Shown here: positions 43,940 through 54,559 of the stretch, in pieces
How positions within the stretch are numbered: the first letter of the stretch is position 1
Layout of the letters: each line of letters starts with the position of its first letter
DNA from: Acidimicrobiales bacterium
Lineage (GTDB): Bacteria; Actinomycetota; Acidimicrobiia; Acidimicrobiales; Poriferisodalaceae
Direction of reading: 5' to 3'
DNA: 64,000 nucleotides
Assembly (NCBI GenBank): GCA_014239555.1
Contig: JAAZYR010000008.1
Coordinates: 81,318-145,317 of the forward strand
Made by a program: the position numbers and the translations under genes
The notes under the pieces: generated by a model
Seen by the model: only the letters and a program-made list of their open reading frames with translations
The model's database searches: none
What the model was told of the DNA's origin: nothing

Positions 43940-44347
43940 ATGGAAATAGAAAAGGGACTCGACTACGTGCGTGATAACTCGCGAGCCGTTCTGGCTACGC
44001 GAAGTAGAGACGGAGCCCCGCAAATGTCGCCGGTGACCCTGGCGGTGGTTCACGACACGATCGTTATGAGTACTCGCGAGACGGCCATCAAGACATTAAA
44101 CATACGACGTGACCCGATTGCGTGGCTCTGTGTGTTCCCTGACAAGTGGTTGGGTCGATGGGTCCAATTGCAATGCAGGGCTGAGGTGGTAAGCCTGCCT
44201 GAGGCGATCGACCATCTTGTCGACTACTACCGGACCTTAAGTGGAGAACACCCCGATTGGAACGACTACAAGCGTGCAATGAACGAAGATAAGAGATGTG
44301 TCGTGCAGTTCGAGATCGAAACGGCTGGACCGGACTTCCACGGTTAA
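43940..44347 (+). CDS. PPOX-class F420-dependent oxidoreductase
   Basis: A 135-residue split-barrel flavin/F420 protein. YVRDNSRAVLATRSRDGAPQ near residue 9 and MSPVTLAVV are the start of the pyridoxamine-oxidase-like fold, IVMSTRETAIKTLNIRRDP near residue 50 is the conserved lysine/phosphate-binding stretch, and WVQLQCRAEVVSL follows. Actinobacterial members of this type often use F420. The next gene lies in the same frame after TAA, with a 6-base gap, so the two are likely co-transcribed. Substrate unknown. Confidence 0.87.
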   Translation: MEIEKGLDYVRDNSRAVLATRSRDGAPQMSPVTLAVVHDTIVMSTRETAIKTLNIRRDPIAWLCVFPDKWLGRWVQLQCRAEVVSLPEAIDHLVDYYRTLSGEHPDWNDYKRAMNEDKRCVVQFEIETAGPDFHG

Positions 44348-44353
44348 CGGAAC

Positions 44354-45757
44354 ATGAATAAAAAGGCCAGTAGCGACTACTTAGTCGTTGGTGCAGGTGC
44401 CATGGGCATGGCATTCACCGATGTTCTGATGACGGAAACCGATGCAACCGTCACCATCGTTGATCGACGCTCTCACCCTGGTGGTCACTGGAATGATTCC
44501 TACCCATTCGTTCGACTTCACCAACCCTCGTCGTTCTACGGGGTTAATTCGCGAGATCTGGGAAACGACACTAAAGACTTCGTGGGTGGTAACGCGGGTT
44601 TATACGAACTTGCGTCGGGGACCGAGGTGGTCGCTTACTTCGATCAAGTGATGTATCAACAGTTCTTGCCGACCGGTCGAGTCCGATACATGCCAACATC
44701 CGAATACCTCGGACATGGGCGAATTCGTGACCTCATTGCGGGCACTGAGGTCGTCGTAGACGCACAAAAGACCGTCGACGCGACCTATATGAATGTGACT
44801 GTTCCGGCGGTCACCGCACCTAAGTATGAGGTCATGGAGGGAGTTCACTGCGTTCCCCCCAACGAACTTCCAAACATCACAAATACCCCGGATGGCTACG
44901 TCGTTATTGGCGGAGGGAAAACAGCCATCGATTCGTGCCTTTGGCTACTCAACAACAATGTGAACCCAAAGACGATTCGATGGGTCGTGCCCCGCGACCA
45001 GTGGATGTTAGATCGGGCGTATATCCAACCTGGACCTGAGTTCGCGGACCGTGTCATGCTCCGCCAGGTTGAAACGATGGAGATCGCTGCAGCCTCTGTG
45101 TCGTTGGATCAGATGTTTGATCGATTACTCGAAAAAGGGGTCCTACTCCAACTGGATCCTGCCGTGCGTCCAACGATGTACCGATGCTGCACAGTTACAT
45201 TGGCCGAACTGCATGAGCTACAACGAATACGCAACGTCGTTCGTCGTGGACGCGTGCAACAGATCGGGTTACACCGCATCGACCTTGACGATGCAAGTAT
45301 TCCGACGAGCCCTAATACCGTTCATGTGGATTGCACAGCCGATGGTCTGGCCCGGCGACCTATCCGGCCAATCTTTGAAGGTGGTCTTTTGACCCTGCAA
45401 ACGGTGCGCACTTGCCAACAAGTTTTCAGTGCCGCGTTCATCGCCCATGTTGAGGCGACCTATGAAGGCGAAGTCGTCAAGAATGAACTATGCAAAGTCG
45501 TGCCTCATCCTGATGACACGTTGGACTGGGTCCGAACCACAATGGAAAATGCGCTCAACTCGATTAGATGGAATGCGGACCCAGGACTCAAGACCTGGCT
45601 TTCTAATGCGCGGTTGGATGGCTTTTCGGGCAGGGGGGCGCCCCGTCAAAGCGCAGGTCCTAGCGGCGATGATTTGTTGCGTCGGCTTCGCGAATCGATG
45701 CCTGGCGCGCTCGAAAAACTCGCAACCTATTTAGACGAAGGCAGAACTGTGAACTGA
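44354..45757 (+). CDS. FAD/NAD(P)-binding oxidoreductase, monooxygenase-like
   Basis: A 467-residue flavoprotein. YLVVGAGAMGMAFTDVLM near residue 9 is the FAD-binding Rossmann fold (GxGxxG), DRRSHPGGHWNDSYPFVRLH follows, and YVVIGGGKTAIDSCLWLL near residue 182 is a second nucleotide fold, as in flavin monooxygenases of the FMO/BVMO kind. The BVMO fingerprint is not obvious. ATG 44354 is 6 bp after the F420-type gene, suggesting a functional pair. Function beyond flavin-dependent oxidation is not clear. Confidence 0.85.
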   Translation: MNKKASSDYLVVGAGAMGMAFTDVLMTETDATVTIVDRRSHPGGHWNDSYPFVRLHQPSSFYGVNSRDLGNDTKDFVGGNAGLYELASGTEVVAYFDQVMYQQFLPTGRVRYMPTSEYLGHGRIRDLIAGTEVVVDAQKTVDATYMNVTVPAVTAPKYEVMEGVHCVPPNELPNITNTPDGYVVIGGGKTAIDSCLWLLNNNVNPKTIRWVVPRDQWMLDRAYIQPGPEFADRVMLRQVETMEIAAASVSLDQMFDRLLEKGVLLQLDPAVRPTMYRCCTVTLAELHELQRIRNVVRRGRVQQIGLHRIDLDDASIPTSPNTVHVDCTADGLARRPIRPIFEGGLLTLQTVRTCQQVFSAAFIAHVEATYEGEVVKNELCKVVPHPDDTLDWVRTTMENALNSIRWNADPGLKTWLSNARLDGFSGRGAPRQSAGPSGDDLLRRLRESMPGALEKLATYLDEGRTVN

Positions 45758-45776
45758 GGAAAACACTTGCACACTG

Positions 45777-47012
45777 TCAGTGGGCAACGACCGTATTTTC
45801 GTCTGCTAGGAGGAGGACAGTTTGAAGAGTTACTTCTGCCCCAGCGGCCGAATGTGCTTGAGAGATACTCTCAGCTTCGTTGTGTGACAGACCGTCCTTA
45901 CAAGGAATAAACAGCATTCCTGTGGGAGCCACTGCACTTAAGTACACAGCATCGTGACCTGCGCCGGAAACAATATCCACCGGTTGATGACCCGCCGCAG
46001 AAGCGCTCTCACGAATTCTTGCAACGATTCGCTCGTCAAACGTGATGGGTGGTGAATACCAGATTTCCTCAACCGACGCAGCCGGGCTGAGATTCTCGGC
46101 GACAACGAGTAATTCGTTACTCATGTGGAGTAGTTCCTCGGCGTCGGGGTGGCGAAGGTCGACGGATAAATTGACGGAGCCCGCCACAGTGTTACGCGAA
46201 CCTGGAGTGGAGTTAAAAACCCCAACGGTTGAGCGCCCATCGGCGCGTCGTGTCGCAATTTTGTTTATCTCCATCACTAACTCAGCGGCGCTCAGCATGG
46301 CGTCAGTCCGTCGGTCCATTGGGGTTGTGCCGGCGTGCGCCTCGGTGCCGTTGATCGACACGTCGTACCATCTGATGCCCTGAACCCCGGTCACAACACC
46401 GATTGGGTGCTCTGAAGCTTCCAGGATGGGTCCCTGTTCTATGTGCGGCTCAATGTAATAGCCGACCGGTCTACCGCCACAAAGTTGGGGACCTGAATAG
46501 CCAATTCTGAGTAGTTCATCGCCGAGGGTGGTGCCATCGGGGTCCACAGCCCCTAGTCCGCTTTCTAGCGAAAAGGCACCGCCAAATACACCCGATCCCA
46601 GCATTGCTGGTGGGAAGCGCGCGCCCTCCTCGTTAGTCCAGGACACCACTTCAATCGGCGCAAGCGTTCGGTGGTCAGCCTCGTGTAGGACCCGTAGTAC
46701 TTCTAAACCGACCATAACCCCGTAGGAGCCGTCGAATTTTCCACCCGTAGGTTGGGTGTCAAGATGACTCCCGATAACGACGGGTTTTCGGTCGGCCTCT
46801 GCCCCTTCGCGCCGGGCGAACAGGTTGCCCATTTGATCTATGTGCACGCTGCATCCGACTTCGGTAACCCACTCCACGAACTGGTCGCGCCCTAATTTAT
46901 CTAGGTCTGTTAACGCGACCCGAGCAACCCCGCCCGCTTCTGTTGCACCGATCTCAGCGAGCTGGTGAAGGGCCCTCCAAAGGCGCTCTCCGTCAACGTG
47001 TAAGTCGTTCAT
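45777..47012 (-). CDS. M20-family Zn-dependent amidohydrolase (allantoate/N-carbamoyl amino acid type)
   Basis: A 411-residue hydrolase. IGSHLDTQPTGGKFDGSYGV near residue 80 carries the first metal ligands, WTNEEGARFPPAMLGSGVF near residue 125 the Glu pair, EPHIEQGPILE near residue 190, and SGAGHDAVYLS near residue 345 with HNEAE near residue 378 the last ones. This is the pattern of allantoate amidohydrolase, N-carbamoyl-L-amino-acid hydrolase and ureidoglycolate hydrolase. It starts 12 bp after gltD on the same strand, linking organic nitrogen release to glutamate synthase. Confidence 0.9.
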   Translation of the reverse strand: MNDLHVDGERLWRALHQLAEIGATEAGGVARVALTDLDKLGRDQFVEWVTEVGCSVHIDQMGNLFARREGAEADRKPVVIGSHLDTQPTGGKFDGSYGVMVGLEVLRVLHEADHRTLAPIEVVSWTNEEGARFPPAMLGSGVFGGAFSLESGLGAVDPDGTTLGDELLRIGYSGPQLCGGRPVGYYIEPHIEQGPILEASEHPIGVVTGVQGIRWYDVSINGTEAHAGTTPMDRRTDAMLSAAELVMEINKIATRRADGRSTVGVFNSTPGSRNTVAGSVNLSVDLRHPDAEELLHMSNELLVVAENLSPAASVEEIWYSPPITFDERIVARIRESASAAGHQPVDIVSGAGHDAVYLSAVAPTGMLFIPCKDGLSHNEAESISQAHSAAGAEVTLQTVLLLADENTVVAH

Positions 47013-47024
47013 GAGTTCTATTCA

Positions 47025-48482
47025 TCAAAGTAACGGCCGGTCAGTGGGGGTCACAGGAGACATTAATGACGTCGAACCTGTCAGCGAAGCATCAACCGCC
47101 GCTGCGCATGACCGGCCCTCGGCTATGGCCCAAACGATGAGGCTTTGTCCTCTTCCCATATCGCCGCACACCCACACGTGGTCTTTATTCGTAGCGAAAT
47201 TATCATCTCGAGCGACATTGGCGCGCTCGTCTAACTCAATGTCGAGCTGTTCGAGTAAACCTCCCTGTTCGGGTCCGGTGAAACCCATCGCTAAAAAGAC
47301 CAGGTCAGCCGCTAGTTCAAAATCTGTGCCTTCGACCTTTGTGAAACGACCATCCACCATCTGAACCTCATGGGCTGCCAACGCGCGCAAATTACCAACT
47401 GCATCACCGAGAAATTTGTCAGTATTGACCGAGTAGACCCGTTCTCCACCCTCCTCGTGAGCTGACGTAGTTTTGAATGTCATTGGGAATGTTGGCCAAG
47501 GATTGCCTGCCGAGCGCTCATCGGGAGGGCAGGGCATAATTTCGAATTGGTGAACTGAAGCAGCGCCTTGCCGATGCGCTGTGCCCAGGCAGTCAGCCCC
47601 AGTGTCGCCTCCTCCGATGATGACCACTTTCTTTCCGGCCGCCGAGATTGGCGCCTCTTCAGCCGCAAAGTCGCCTTGCTGAGCGCGATTAGCCCAGGGA
47701 AGGTATTCCATTGCTTGGTAGACCCCAGTGAGTTCTCTGCCTTCGATTGGGAGATCCCGCCACTGGGTTGCACCACCGGCGAGCACTACAGCATCAAATT
47801 GTTGTCGAAGTTCGCCGGCACTTATGTCGACACCGACGTCGATCCCCGTCCGAAATTCGGTCCCTTCCTGTTCCATCTGTTCGATTCGACGATCGATGTG
47901 ACGCTTTTCCATTTTGAATTCTGGGATGCCGTAACGAAGTAAACCGCCGATCCGATCGGCTCTTTCGAAAACGACAACGGAGTGGCCCGCGCGCGTCAAC
48001 TGTTGTGCAGCGGCGAGGCCGGCTGGTCCGCTGCCGACGACGGCGACAGACTTACCCGAGAGAATGGTCGGAAGCACTGGTTCCACCCAGCCCATTTCGA
48101 AGGCGTGGTCGATAATTGTCACTTCAATTTGTTTGATAGCTACCGGGTCTTGATTGATTCCCAGTACGCATGCGCCTTCGCAAGGAGCCGGACAAAGCCG
48201 TCCAGTGAACTCAGGGAAATTATTTGTGGCGTGCAGGCGGTCGATTGCGTCTCGCCAGCGGTCCCGGTACACCAGGTCATTCCAATCGGGGATGATATTT
48301 CCGAGAGGGCATCCGTTGTTGCAAAATGGAATTCCACAGTCCATGCATCTGCTTGCCTGGTTCTGCAAACTGCCTTTATCAAACTCTTCATACACCTCAT
48401 GCCAATCCAAGAGACGCACAGGAACAGGCCTTCGGGAAGGTGTTTCTCGGCCATGTTTTAAGAACCCACGGATATCAGTCAT
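47025..48482 (-). CDS. gltD: Glutamate synthase (NADPH), small subunit
   Basis: Passes electrons from NADPH through FAD and iron-sulfur clusters to GltB. About 485 residues. SRCMDCGIPFCNNGCPLGN near residue 44 and GRLCPAPCEGAC near residue 92 are the cluster Cys motifs, VAVVGSGPAGLAAAQQL near residue 145 binds FAD and VVIIGGGDTGADCLGTA near residue 290 NADPH. I chose ATG 48482 (TDIRGFLKHGRETPSRR), the usual GltD start; a longer frame adds 17 residues. The intergenic gap from gltB is 75 bp. Confidence 0.97.
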   Translation of the reverse strand: MTDIRGFLKHGRETPSRRPVPVRLLDWHEVYEEFDKGSLQNQASRCMDCGIPFCNNGCPLGNIIPDWNDLVYRDRWRDAIDRLHATNNFPEFTGRLCPAPCEGACVLGINQDPVAIKQIEVTIIDHAFEMGWVEPVLPTILSGKSVAVVGSGPAGLAAAQQLTRAGHSVVVFERADRIGGLLRYGIPEFKMEKRHIDRRIEQMEQEGTEFRTGIDVGVDISAGELRQQFDAVVLAGGATQWRDLPIEGRELTGVYQAMEYLPWANRAQQGDFAAEEAPISAAGKKVVIIGGGDTGADCLGTAHRQGAASVHQFEIMPCPPDERSAGNPWPTFPMTFKTTSAHEEGGERVYSVNTDKFLGDAVGNLRALAAHEVQMVDGRFTKVEGTDFELAADLVFLAMGFTGPEQGGLLEQLDIELDERANVARDDNFATNKDHVWVCGDMGRGQSLIVWAIAEGRSCAAAVDASLTGSTSLMSPVTPTDRPLL

Positions 48483-48557
48483 ATCGGATTTGGTCTCTCT
48501 GCTCACACAACGTTCTTGTCGAGAATTGGTCAACCGTCGCCCATTGGAACATCGTGT

Positions 48558-51500
48558 TCATCCCTTCGCCGCAGCCATCACGGCCTCTTCGACATCTTGT
48601 CCGTGTTCTTCAGCGGTGGCTATGGCTTCGATGACACGTTTGTAGTCCTTGGGTATGACCTTCTTGAAATACCTCACCTGTTGATGCCAGCGATCGAGAA
48701 TTGCTGAAGCGACTTCGGACCCCGTTTCGTCGCGGTGACGGCGAATGACCTCACGAAGAAAGTCGGCATCCTCATCATCTATAGAGGTCTCTAAGTCCAC
48801 CATTTCGGTATTCAAACTTCGATGAAATTCATCTTCGTGGTCATAGATGAACGCAACGCCTCCAGACATACCAGCTCCAAAGTTCCTGCCTGTCGGTCCC
48901 AGAACAACAACCTCGCCCCCAGTCATGTATTCACAAGCATGGTCCCCGACTCCCTCCACAACAGCTGTTGCTCCAGAGTTACGAACGCAGAAGCGTTCCC
49001 CAACTGTTCCTCTTATAAAAACCTCGCCGCTTGTTGCTCCGTAGAGGATCACGTTGCCCGCGATCACGTTTTCCTCTGCGACGAACTCGGTTGCTGAATC
49101 AATTGGCGGGCGAACCACGATTCGTCCACCCGAAAGGCCTTTACCCAGGTAGTCGTTAGCGTCTCCAGACAAGCGCAACGTAATTCCACTCGGAACGAAA
49201 GCACCAAAACTCTGACCTGCGGAGCCGGTCAGGTTAACTGTGATGGTGTCTTTTGGCAGGCCCTGGCCCCCATGAGCTTTAGTCACGTGATGCCCAAGGA
49301 GAGTGCCGACGGTGCGGTTTACGTTGGAGATAGGGGACGTTATCTCTACCGAAGCCCCAGTTTTGATGGCCTCCTGGGCTTGTTCTATCAAGTGTTGATC
49401 GAGGGCTTTTTGTAGGCCATGTTCTTGTTGCTTAGAACAGAAGCGATCTTGTTCCCAGGGTGAAATGGGTATATGGAGAATGGGGCTGAGATCCAGACCG
49501 TCGGCCTTCCAGTGATCGACAGCTTGATCTATATCCAAGCAATCGACACGGCCAATGGCTTCTTCAATCGATCGGAAGCCAAGCTCAGCAAGATATTCAC
49601 GGACCTCGTGGGCAATGTATTCAAAAAAGTTGATCACGAACTCTGCTTTGCCGGTGTAGCGAGAACGCAACTCCTTATTTTGGGTAGCGACTCCGACTGG
49701 GCAAGTGTCGAGATGACAGACCCGCATCATTATGCATCCCGAGACAACGAGGGGAGCCGTCGCAAACCCAAACTCTTCGGCACCTAAGAGCATGGCGACC
49801 ATGACGTCGCGGCCGGTCTTGAGTTGACCATCAGTCTGCACGACTATCCGGTCTCTCAATCCGTTGATCAGAAGAGTTTGTTGAGTCTCGGCTAATCCAA
49901 GTTCCCAAGGGCCGCCTGCATGTTTGAGCGACGTCAGTGGTGAGGCGCCCGTTCCGCCATCATGCCCCGAGATAAGGACAACATCTGCTTTTGCTTTTGA
50001 TACCCCTGCTGCAACGGTGCCTACGCCTACCTCGGCAACAAGTTTGACGTGGATACGAGCCTCAGGGTTTGAATTCTTGAGATCGTGAATCAGTTGTTTG
50101 AGATCTTCGATTGAGTAAATGTCGTGATGCGGTGGGGGAGAGATCAATCCAACTCCAGGCGTGGAATGGCGGGTCTTAGCGATCCACGGCCAGACCTTTG
50201 GGCCTGGCAGCTGGCCACCTTCGCCCGGTTTGGCACCTTGGGCCATTTTGATCTGGATGTCGTCGGAGTTCACTAGGTATTCCGAGGTGACCCCAAAGCG
50301 GCCAGACGCCACTTGCTTAATCGCTGATCGTCGGGAGTCACCGTTGCTATCTGGAACAAACCGCTCTGGGTCTTCGCCGCACTCGCCGGTATTCGATTTA
50401 CCGCCGAGACGGTTCATCGCTATCGCCAGAGTCTCATGCGCTTCAGCTGAAATGGACCCGTAGCTCATCGCCCCCGTGGAGAAACGCTTCACTATTTCGC
50501 TAACAGGTTCAACTTCGTCAAGAGCGATAGAGCCAGTTTTGGCGGGAGTGAGGTTGAAGAGTCCTCGGAGCGTGGCTAGTTGTTCGGAACGGTCGTTGAC
50601 TAGCTTCGTATATTCCTTAAAGACCTCGTATTGGCCGGTCCTTGTGGCGTGTTGCAGCTTGTACACGGTTTCTGGATTGAATAGGTGGTATTCGCCCTCG
50701 CGTCTCCATTGGTACTCACCCCCCGACCACAGATCACGATGCGCCGCTCCTTCGGGGTTTTTTAAGTAGGCAAAGCGATGTCGAAGAGCGACCTCTTCAG
50801 CAATGATGTCGAGCCCGATTCCTCCGAGTTTCGACGCCGTACCGGTGAAGTAATCATCAACTACTTGATTAGATAGCCCAACGCATTCAAAGACCTGAGC
50901 TCCGGTGTAGCTGGCCACAGTGGAGATGCCCATTTTGGACATAATTTTGAGGACGCCTTTTGAACAAGCTTTGATGTAGTTGCGGACGGCGGTCTTTGCG
51001 TCAACTTCGTTGATCACTCCCTGCTCAACGAAATCTTCAATAGATTCGATAGCGAGATAGGGATTGATTGCGCCGGCGCCGTAGCCGAGAAGCAACGCCA
51101 TGTGATGAACCTCTCGAGCATCGCCGCATTCGACGATGAGGCCGACCTTGGTGCGAGTCCGTTCTCTCACCAAATGATGATGGACTGCACCGGTCAACAG
51201 AAGCGAAGGAATGGGAGCGTTTTGTTCGTTGCTGTATCGATCCGATAAAACAATAATTTTGGCGCCGTTGGCTATCGCATCAGAGACCTTGGTTCTGATC
51301 TCTTCTATGGCCATGCGCATGCCATCGCCACCTTCGGCGATTGGGTACAGGCCATCTATAGCGAAAGATTTGAACTGGGGGTAGTCGCCGCCCTCATTGA
51401 GGTACAGAATTTTGGCGAGGTCTTCGTTGGAGAGTACGGGGTGGGGAACGACGATTTGCTTGCACGATTCGGGACCTGGTTCAAGCAAGTTGCTTTCTGG

Positions 51501-53126
51501 TCCCAAAAATGAGGAGGTCGACGTCACCAGCTCCTCGCGAATCGCGTCAAGAGGGGGGTTCGTGACTTGAGCGAACAATTGAGAGAAGTAGTCAAATATC
51601 AAACGTGATCGCTTGGAGAGCACGGCGATGGGGGTGTCGGTGCCCATGGAGCCAATTGGTTCGGCTGCGGTGCGAGCCATCGGTGCGAGGAGAATCCTGA
51701 GCTCCTCTTCAGTGAAACCAAAGGTGCGTTGCCTCTTCACGACAGATGAATGTTGTGGTGTCAGGAGGTAACGGTTCGGAAGATCATCCAAATGCACAAG
51801 TCCTTCTTGGAGCCACTCTCCGTAGGGCTCAGCGTCAGCGAGCGTTTGCTTAATTTCCTCGTCGCCGACGATTCTTCCCTCAGCAGTGTCAACAAGAAAC
51901 ATTTTGCCTGGTTGCAGTCGCCCTTTTTGAATCACTGTGCTTTGGTCAAGATCGAGGACCCCGACCTCGGATGCCATGACAACGAGACCTTCCTCCGTCA
52001 CCCAAAAACGGGATGGTCGGAGCCCGTTTCGATCTAGGACGGCACCGATAACGGTTCCGTCGGTGAAAGCAATTGACGCTGGTCCGTCCCAGGGTTCGAT
52101 TAGTGATGCATGAAATTCGTAAAAATCACGCTTCCACTGGGGTAGGCGTTCGTGGTTCTCCCACGCTTCGGGCACCATCATGAGCACCGCGTGGGGGAGA
52201 CTGCGCCCGCCCAGTTGGATCAGTTCGAGCGCTTCGTCAAAGCTGGCAGTATCGGATGCGTCAGGTGTCATTATCGGAAGAGCGCGCCCTAGAGATTCAC
52301 CAAATGCGTCAGTGGCTAGCGTTCCTTCCCGAGCGTGCATCCAGTTTCGATTCCCCATCACCGTGTTGATTTCGCCGTTGTGTGCGATCAGTCGATAAGG
52401 GTGAGCCAGAGGCCAGGAGGGAAAGGTATTTGTGCTGAATCGAGAGTGAACCAGCGCGAGCGCACTCTTCAATCTTTCGTCTGTGAGATCGGGAAAGAAA
52501 ACTGGAAGTTGATCGCATGTCAGCATCCCCTTGTAAACGAACGTGCGAGACGAAAGTGAAGGGAAATATACCGATGGCTGCATTTCATGTTCGATGCGTT
52601 TACGCAGGACAAAGGTCATGCGCTCAAGTTCTAAGCCCGTAACAGGCTTGTCCTTTGGGCCGGCGATAAAGAGGATTCGAAAATCGGGCATTGCGTCGGT
52701 GGCAAATGTTCCCAACGAGGAACTGACCGTCGGAACGTTTCTCCAGCCGATAGTTCGGAGTCCCTCCTCTTCTACTAAAGATTCGATTGAAGACGCTGCA
52801 GCTTCCGGATCCTCGCGAGGGAGAAAAGCCATGCCTGCTGCATAGAAACCCGCTTCGGGAAGATCGAGGTCGGACACTTGGCGGAAAAAAGAGTCGGGAA
52901 GCTGAATAAGAATTCCTGCCCCGTCTCCTACGTTTTCTTCTGCTCCCGTGGCACCCCTGTGGTCTAATTTGTACAAGCAGTCGAGGCCGCGTTGCACCAT
53001 TTCGTGAGAAGCGCGGCCGTGCATGTCAACCACGAATGCCACCCCACAAGCGTCATGCTCATACCTGGGGTCGTAGAGACCTTGAGCTGTGGGTAGCCCT
53101 CGTTGATTAAGGGGAATTTCGTGCAT
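48558..53126 (-). CDS. gltB: Glutamate synthase, large subunit
   Basis: Makes two glutamates from glutamine and 2-oxoglutarate. The 1,522-residue protein has an N-terminal class II glutaminase domain; [15 protein letters not shown] near residue 24 holds the nucleophile Cys at about position 27, so a propeptide is expected to be removed. A central domain spans about 450-750, the FMN/2-oxoglutarate barrel about 800-1200 ([30 protein letters not shown]), [15 protein letters not shown] near residue 1110 binds the 3Fe-4S cluster, and the GxGxG beta-helix forms the C-terminus. First gene of a gltB-gltD-hydrolase unit. Confidence 0.97.
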   Translation of the reverse strand: MHEIPLNQRGLPTAQGLYDPRYEHDACGVAFVVDMHGRASHEMVQRGLDCLYKLDHRGATGAEENVGDGAGILIQLPDSFFRQVSDLDLPEAGFYAAGMAFLPREDPEAAASSIESLVEEEGLRTIGWRNVPTVSSSLGTFATDAMPDFRILFIAGPKDKPVTGLELERMTFVLRKRIEHEMQPSVYFPSLSSRTFVYKGMLTCDQLPVFFPDLTDERLKSALALVHSRFSTNTFPSWPLAHPYRLIAHNGEINTVMGNRNWMHAREGTLATDAFGESLGRALPIMTPDASDTASFDEALELIQLGGRSLPHAVLMMVPEAWENHERLPQWKRDFYEFHASLIEPWDGPASIAFTDGTVIGAVLDRNGLRPSRFWVTEEGLVVMASEVGVLDLDQSTVIQKGRLQPGKMFLVDTAEGRIVGDEEIKQTLADAEPYGEWLQEGLVHLDDLPNRYLLTPQHSSVVKRQRTFGFTEEELRILLAPMARTAAEPIGSMGTDTPIAVLSKRSRLIFDYFSQLFAQVTNPPLDAIREELVTSTSSFLGPESNLLEPGPESCKQIVVPHPVLSNEDLAKILYLNEGGDYPQFKSFAIDGLYPIAEGGDGMRMAIEEIRTKVSDAIANGAKIIVLSDRYSNEQNAPIPSLLLTGAVHHHLVRERTRTKVGLIVECGDAREVHHMALLLGYGAGAINPYLAIESIEDFVEQGVINEVDAKTAVRNYIKACSKGVLKIMSKMGISTVASYTGAQVFECVGLSNQVVDDYFTGTASKLGGIGLDIIAEEVALRHRFAYLKNPEGAAHRDLWSGGEYQWRREGEYHLFNPETVYKLQHATRTGQYEVFKEYTKLVNDRSEQLATLRGLFNLTPAKTGSIALDEVEPVSEIVKRFSTGAMSYGSISAEAHETLAIAMNRLGGKSNTGECGEDPERFVPDSNGDSRRSAIKQVASGRFGVTSEYLVNSDDIQIKMAQGAKPGEGGQLPGPKVWPWIAKTRHSTPGVGLISPPPHHDIYSIEDLKQLIHDLKNSNPEARIHVKLVAEVGVGTVAAGVSKAKADVVLISGHDGGTGASPLTSLKHAGGPWELGLAETQQTLLINGLRDRIVVQTDGQLKTGRDVMVAMLLGAEEFGFATAPLVVSGCIMMRVCHLDTCPVGVATQNKELRSRYTGKAEFVINFFEYIAHEVREYLAELGFRSIEEAIGRVDCLDIDQAVDHWKADGLDLSPILHIPISPWEQDRFCSKQQEHGLQKALDQHLIEQAQEAIKTGASVEITSPISNVNRTVGTLLGHHVTKAHGGQGLPKDTITVNLTGSAGQSFGAFVPSGITLRLSGDANDYLGKGLSGGRIVVRPPIDSATEFVAEENVIAGNVILYGATSGEVFIRGTVGERFCVRNSGATAVVEGVGDHACEYMTGGEVVVLGPTGRNFGAGMSGGVAFIYDHEDEFHRSLNTEMVDLETSIDDEDADFLREVIRRHRDETGSEVASAILDRWHQQVRYFKKVIPKDYKRVIEAIATAEEHGQDVEEAVMAAAKG

Positions 53127-53264
53127 TGGTGACGTCCGGAAGTTTCAAGCGTTCGAGCGACTATTGGCGCTGAAGGGACGTCGTTGGCCCAAGCAGAACG
53201 ATCCTAAGAGTACCCAACGCGCTCGCCATCACAAACCTCGAGGTAACTAACTGCCGATTTCAGG

Positions 53265-54443
53265 TCAGTGAGTGCGAGGTTTGCTCTGTAAGAGCATCGC
53301 TGCGACGAGCAAGCTACAGACTGTCATCCAAACCGTAGGAGACTGACTATCGGAAAGGTCAGCCGCGACCCCCGCCGCGACTGGCCCCGCAGCGCCTGCT
53401 AAGGCAAAAACCGAATGTTGAAGCCCCATCAGCAATCCGAGGTCTTCAGGTTCAAAAGTCTCCTGTGCATGAATTGCTTGAAGTGGGGTAGAGGCCCCCA
53501 AACTGGCGCCCACTAAGGCGCCATACACGATCCCCAGACCGATGTTTCCGCCCAAAATAAACAACGAGCCTGAAGCCGCCATCAAGTATCCGATGCGTAA
53601 TGCCCGAGCTGCCTCTTGTTTGGCTAAGGCTGCAATAACCCCTACCCGCCCAAATAGCTGGCAAAAGCCGCGAAATCCAGCGACAGCGGCCGCTGTGCTT
53701 AGCGTAAGGCCTTGATCAATCATGATCGGGACTTGGTAAACGAGCAGGGTGCTAAACGAAAAGCCAGCGAATGCGTACGCCAACAACATTCTCCGAACCG
53801 CTGGCCGACCTATCGCAGTTTTTAGGGCTTTGAGGGCCCTAGGAGAGGGCCCACCGGTCTGTTCCGAAGCTCCGTTACGGGCAAAATATGCTGCTTGGAG
53901 TGCTCCGAATAATGCCAACACAGCAAATATTCGAATTGTGATACGCCATCCGGCGGAGTTGATCAGGAGAGCGCCTACCGGAAGATAAATTGGACTGCAG
54001 AATGCTCCGATTACTGTCAACACGGTGATTGACTTGGCGGGACTGGAGGGCCCCACGCGACCCGCTATGGCGGTCGACACGTGATAGAAGCCCGTTGCTG
54101 CCATGATGCCAAGAGAGCTTGAAATAAGGATGGCAAATAACGCTTGAGAGTTTGTCCAACTTCCTGCGAACAGAAGTATTGAGGCGAGTGCCTGGATATT
54201 GAAAAGAAGCTTGCCGCCCCAACGGTCCAGTAGTCGCCCGGCGATTGAAGCACCAAACCCAGTCAGGAGCTGAGCGACCGCGAAAACAGATCCCAAAAAT
54301 GTTAGAGACCAACCGAGTTCGGTATGAATGGGATCGACGAGTAGGCCAAAGGCGTAAAAAGCGGCGCCGTAACACGTGCATGTCATTACCCCTAGAGAAA
54401 TGACAGGACTCCAACCTCGGGTTAATCCTGTCGTCTTCACCAC
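53265..54443 (-). CDS. MFS transporter
   Basis: A 392-residue protein with about 12 hydrophobic helices, beginning GWSPVISLGVMTCTCYGAAF. ASIAGRLLDRWGGKLLFN near residue 62 is the motif-A loop, with the Asp and Arg in place, and the second half has an equivalent GFRGFCQLFGRVGV. It resembles the carboxylate-type MFS protein at 42628 in general build but is not close. Substrate unknown. It is the last gene before argC, divergent from it, and ends upstream of gltB on the same strand (138-bp gap with no gene). Confidence 0.88.
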   Translation of the reverse strand: MVKTTGLTRGWSPVISLGVMTCTCYGAAFYAFGLLVDPIHTELGWSLTFLGSVFAVAQLLTGFGASIAGRLLDRWGGKLLFNIQALASILLFAGSWTNSQALFAILISSSLGIMAATGFYHVSTAIAGRVGPSSPAKSITVLTVIGAFCSPIYLPVGALLINSAGWRITIRIFAVLALFGALQAAYFARNGASEQTGGPSPRALKALKTAIGRPAVRRMLLAYAFAGFSFSTLLVYQVPIMIDQGLTLSTAAAVAGFRGFCQLFGRVGVIAALAKQEAARALRIGYLMAASGSLFILGGNIGLGIVYGALVGASLGASTPLQAIHAQETFEPEDLGLLMGLQHSVFALAGAAGPVAAGVAADLSDSQSPTVWMTVCSLLVAAMLLQSKPRTH

Positions 54444-54495
54444 CTCGCCACCTTATGTCTGCCCTTAGAAGACCGCTTACGACACAAGCCAGTGA

Positions 54496-54529
54496 TGCAT
54501 AAATATTCAACATCATGAATAAATATGCA
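54496..54529 (+). promoter_or_regulatory. Tandem ARG boxes (ArgR operator) upstream of argC
   Basis: TGCATAAATATTCA (54496-54509) and TGAATAAATATGCA (54516-54529) each match the ARG-box core TGAAT-WWWW-ATTCA with one mismatch, and they start 20 bp apart, close to the 21-bp spacing of paired boxes bound by one ArgR hexamer in E. coli. They end 30 bp before the argC start and lie between divergent MFS and argC genes. ArgR is encoded in the same operon at 58690. Confidence 0.85.
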
Positions 54530-54559
54530 TTTTGTGCTGTGGGCTGTACCCTTGACTGG

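Noticed and set aside
44342..44356. Same-frame neighbours (F420-type and FAD genes) as a second readthrough or Sec case
   Set aside because: The stop is TAA, and both halves are complete proteins of known families with no residue of interest at the junction.
29278..54443. Prophage or integrative element
   Set aside because: No integrase, transposase, phage structural genes, terminal repeats or tRNA attachment site were seen in the region.
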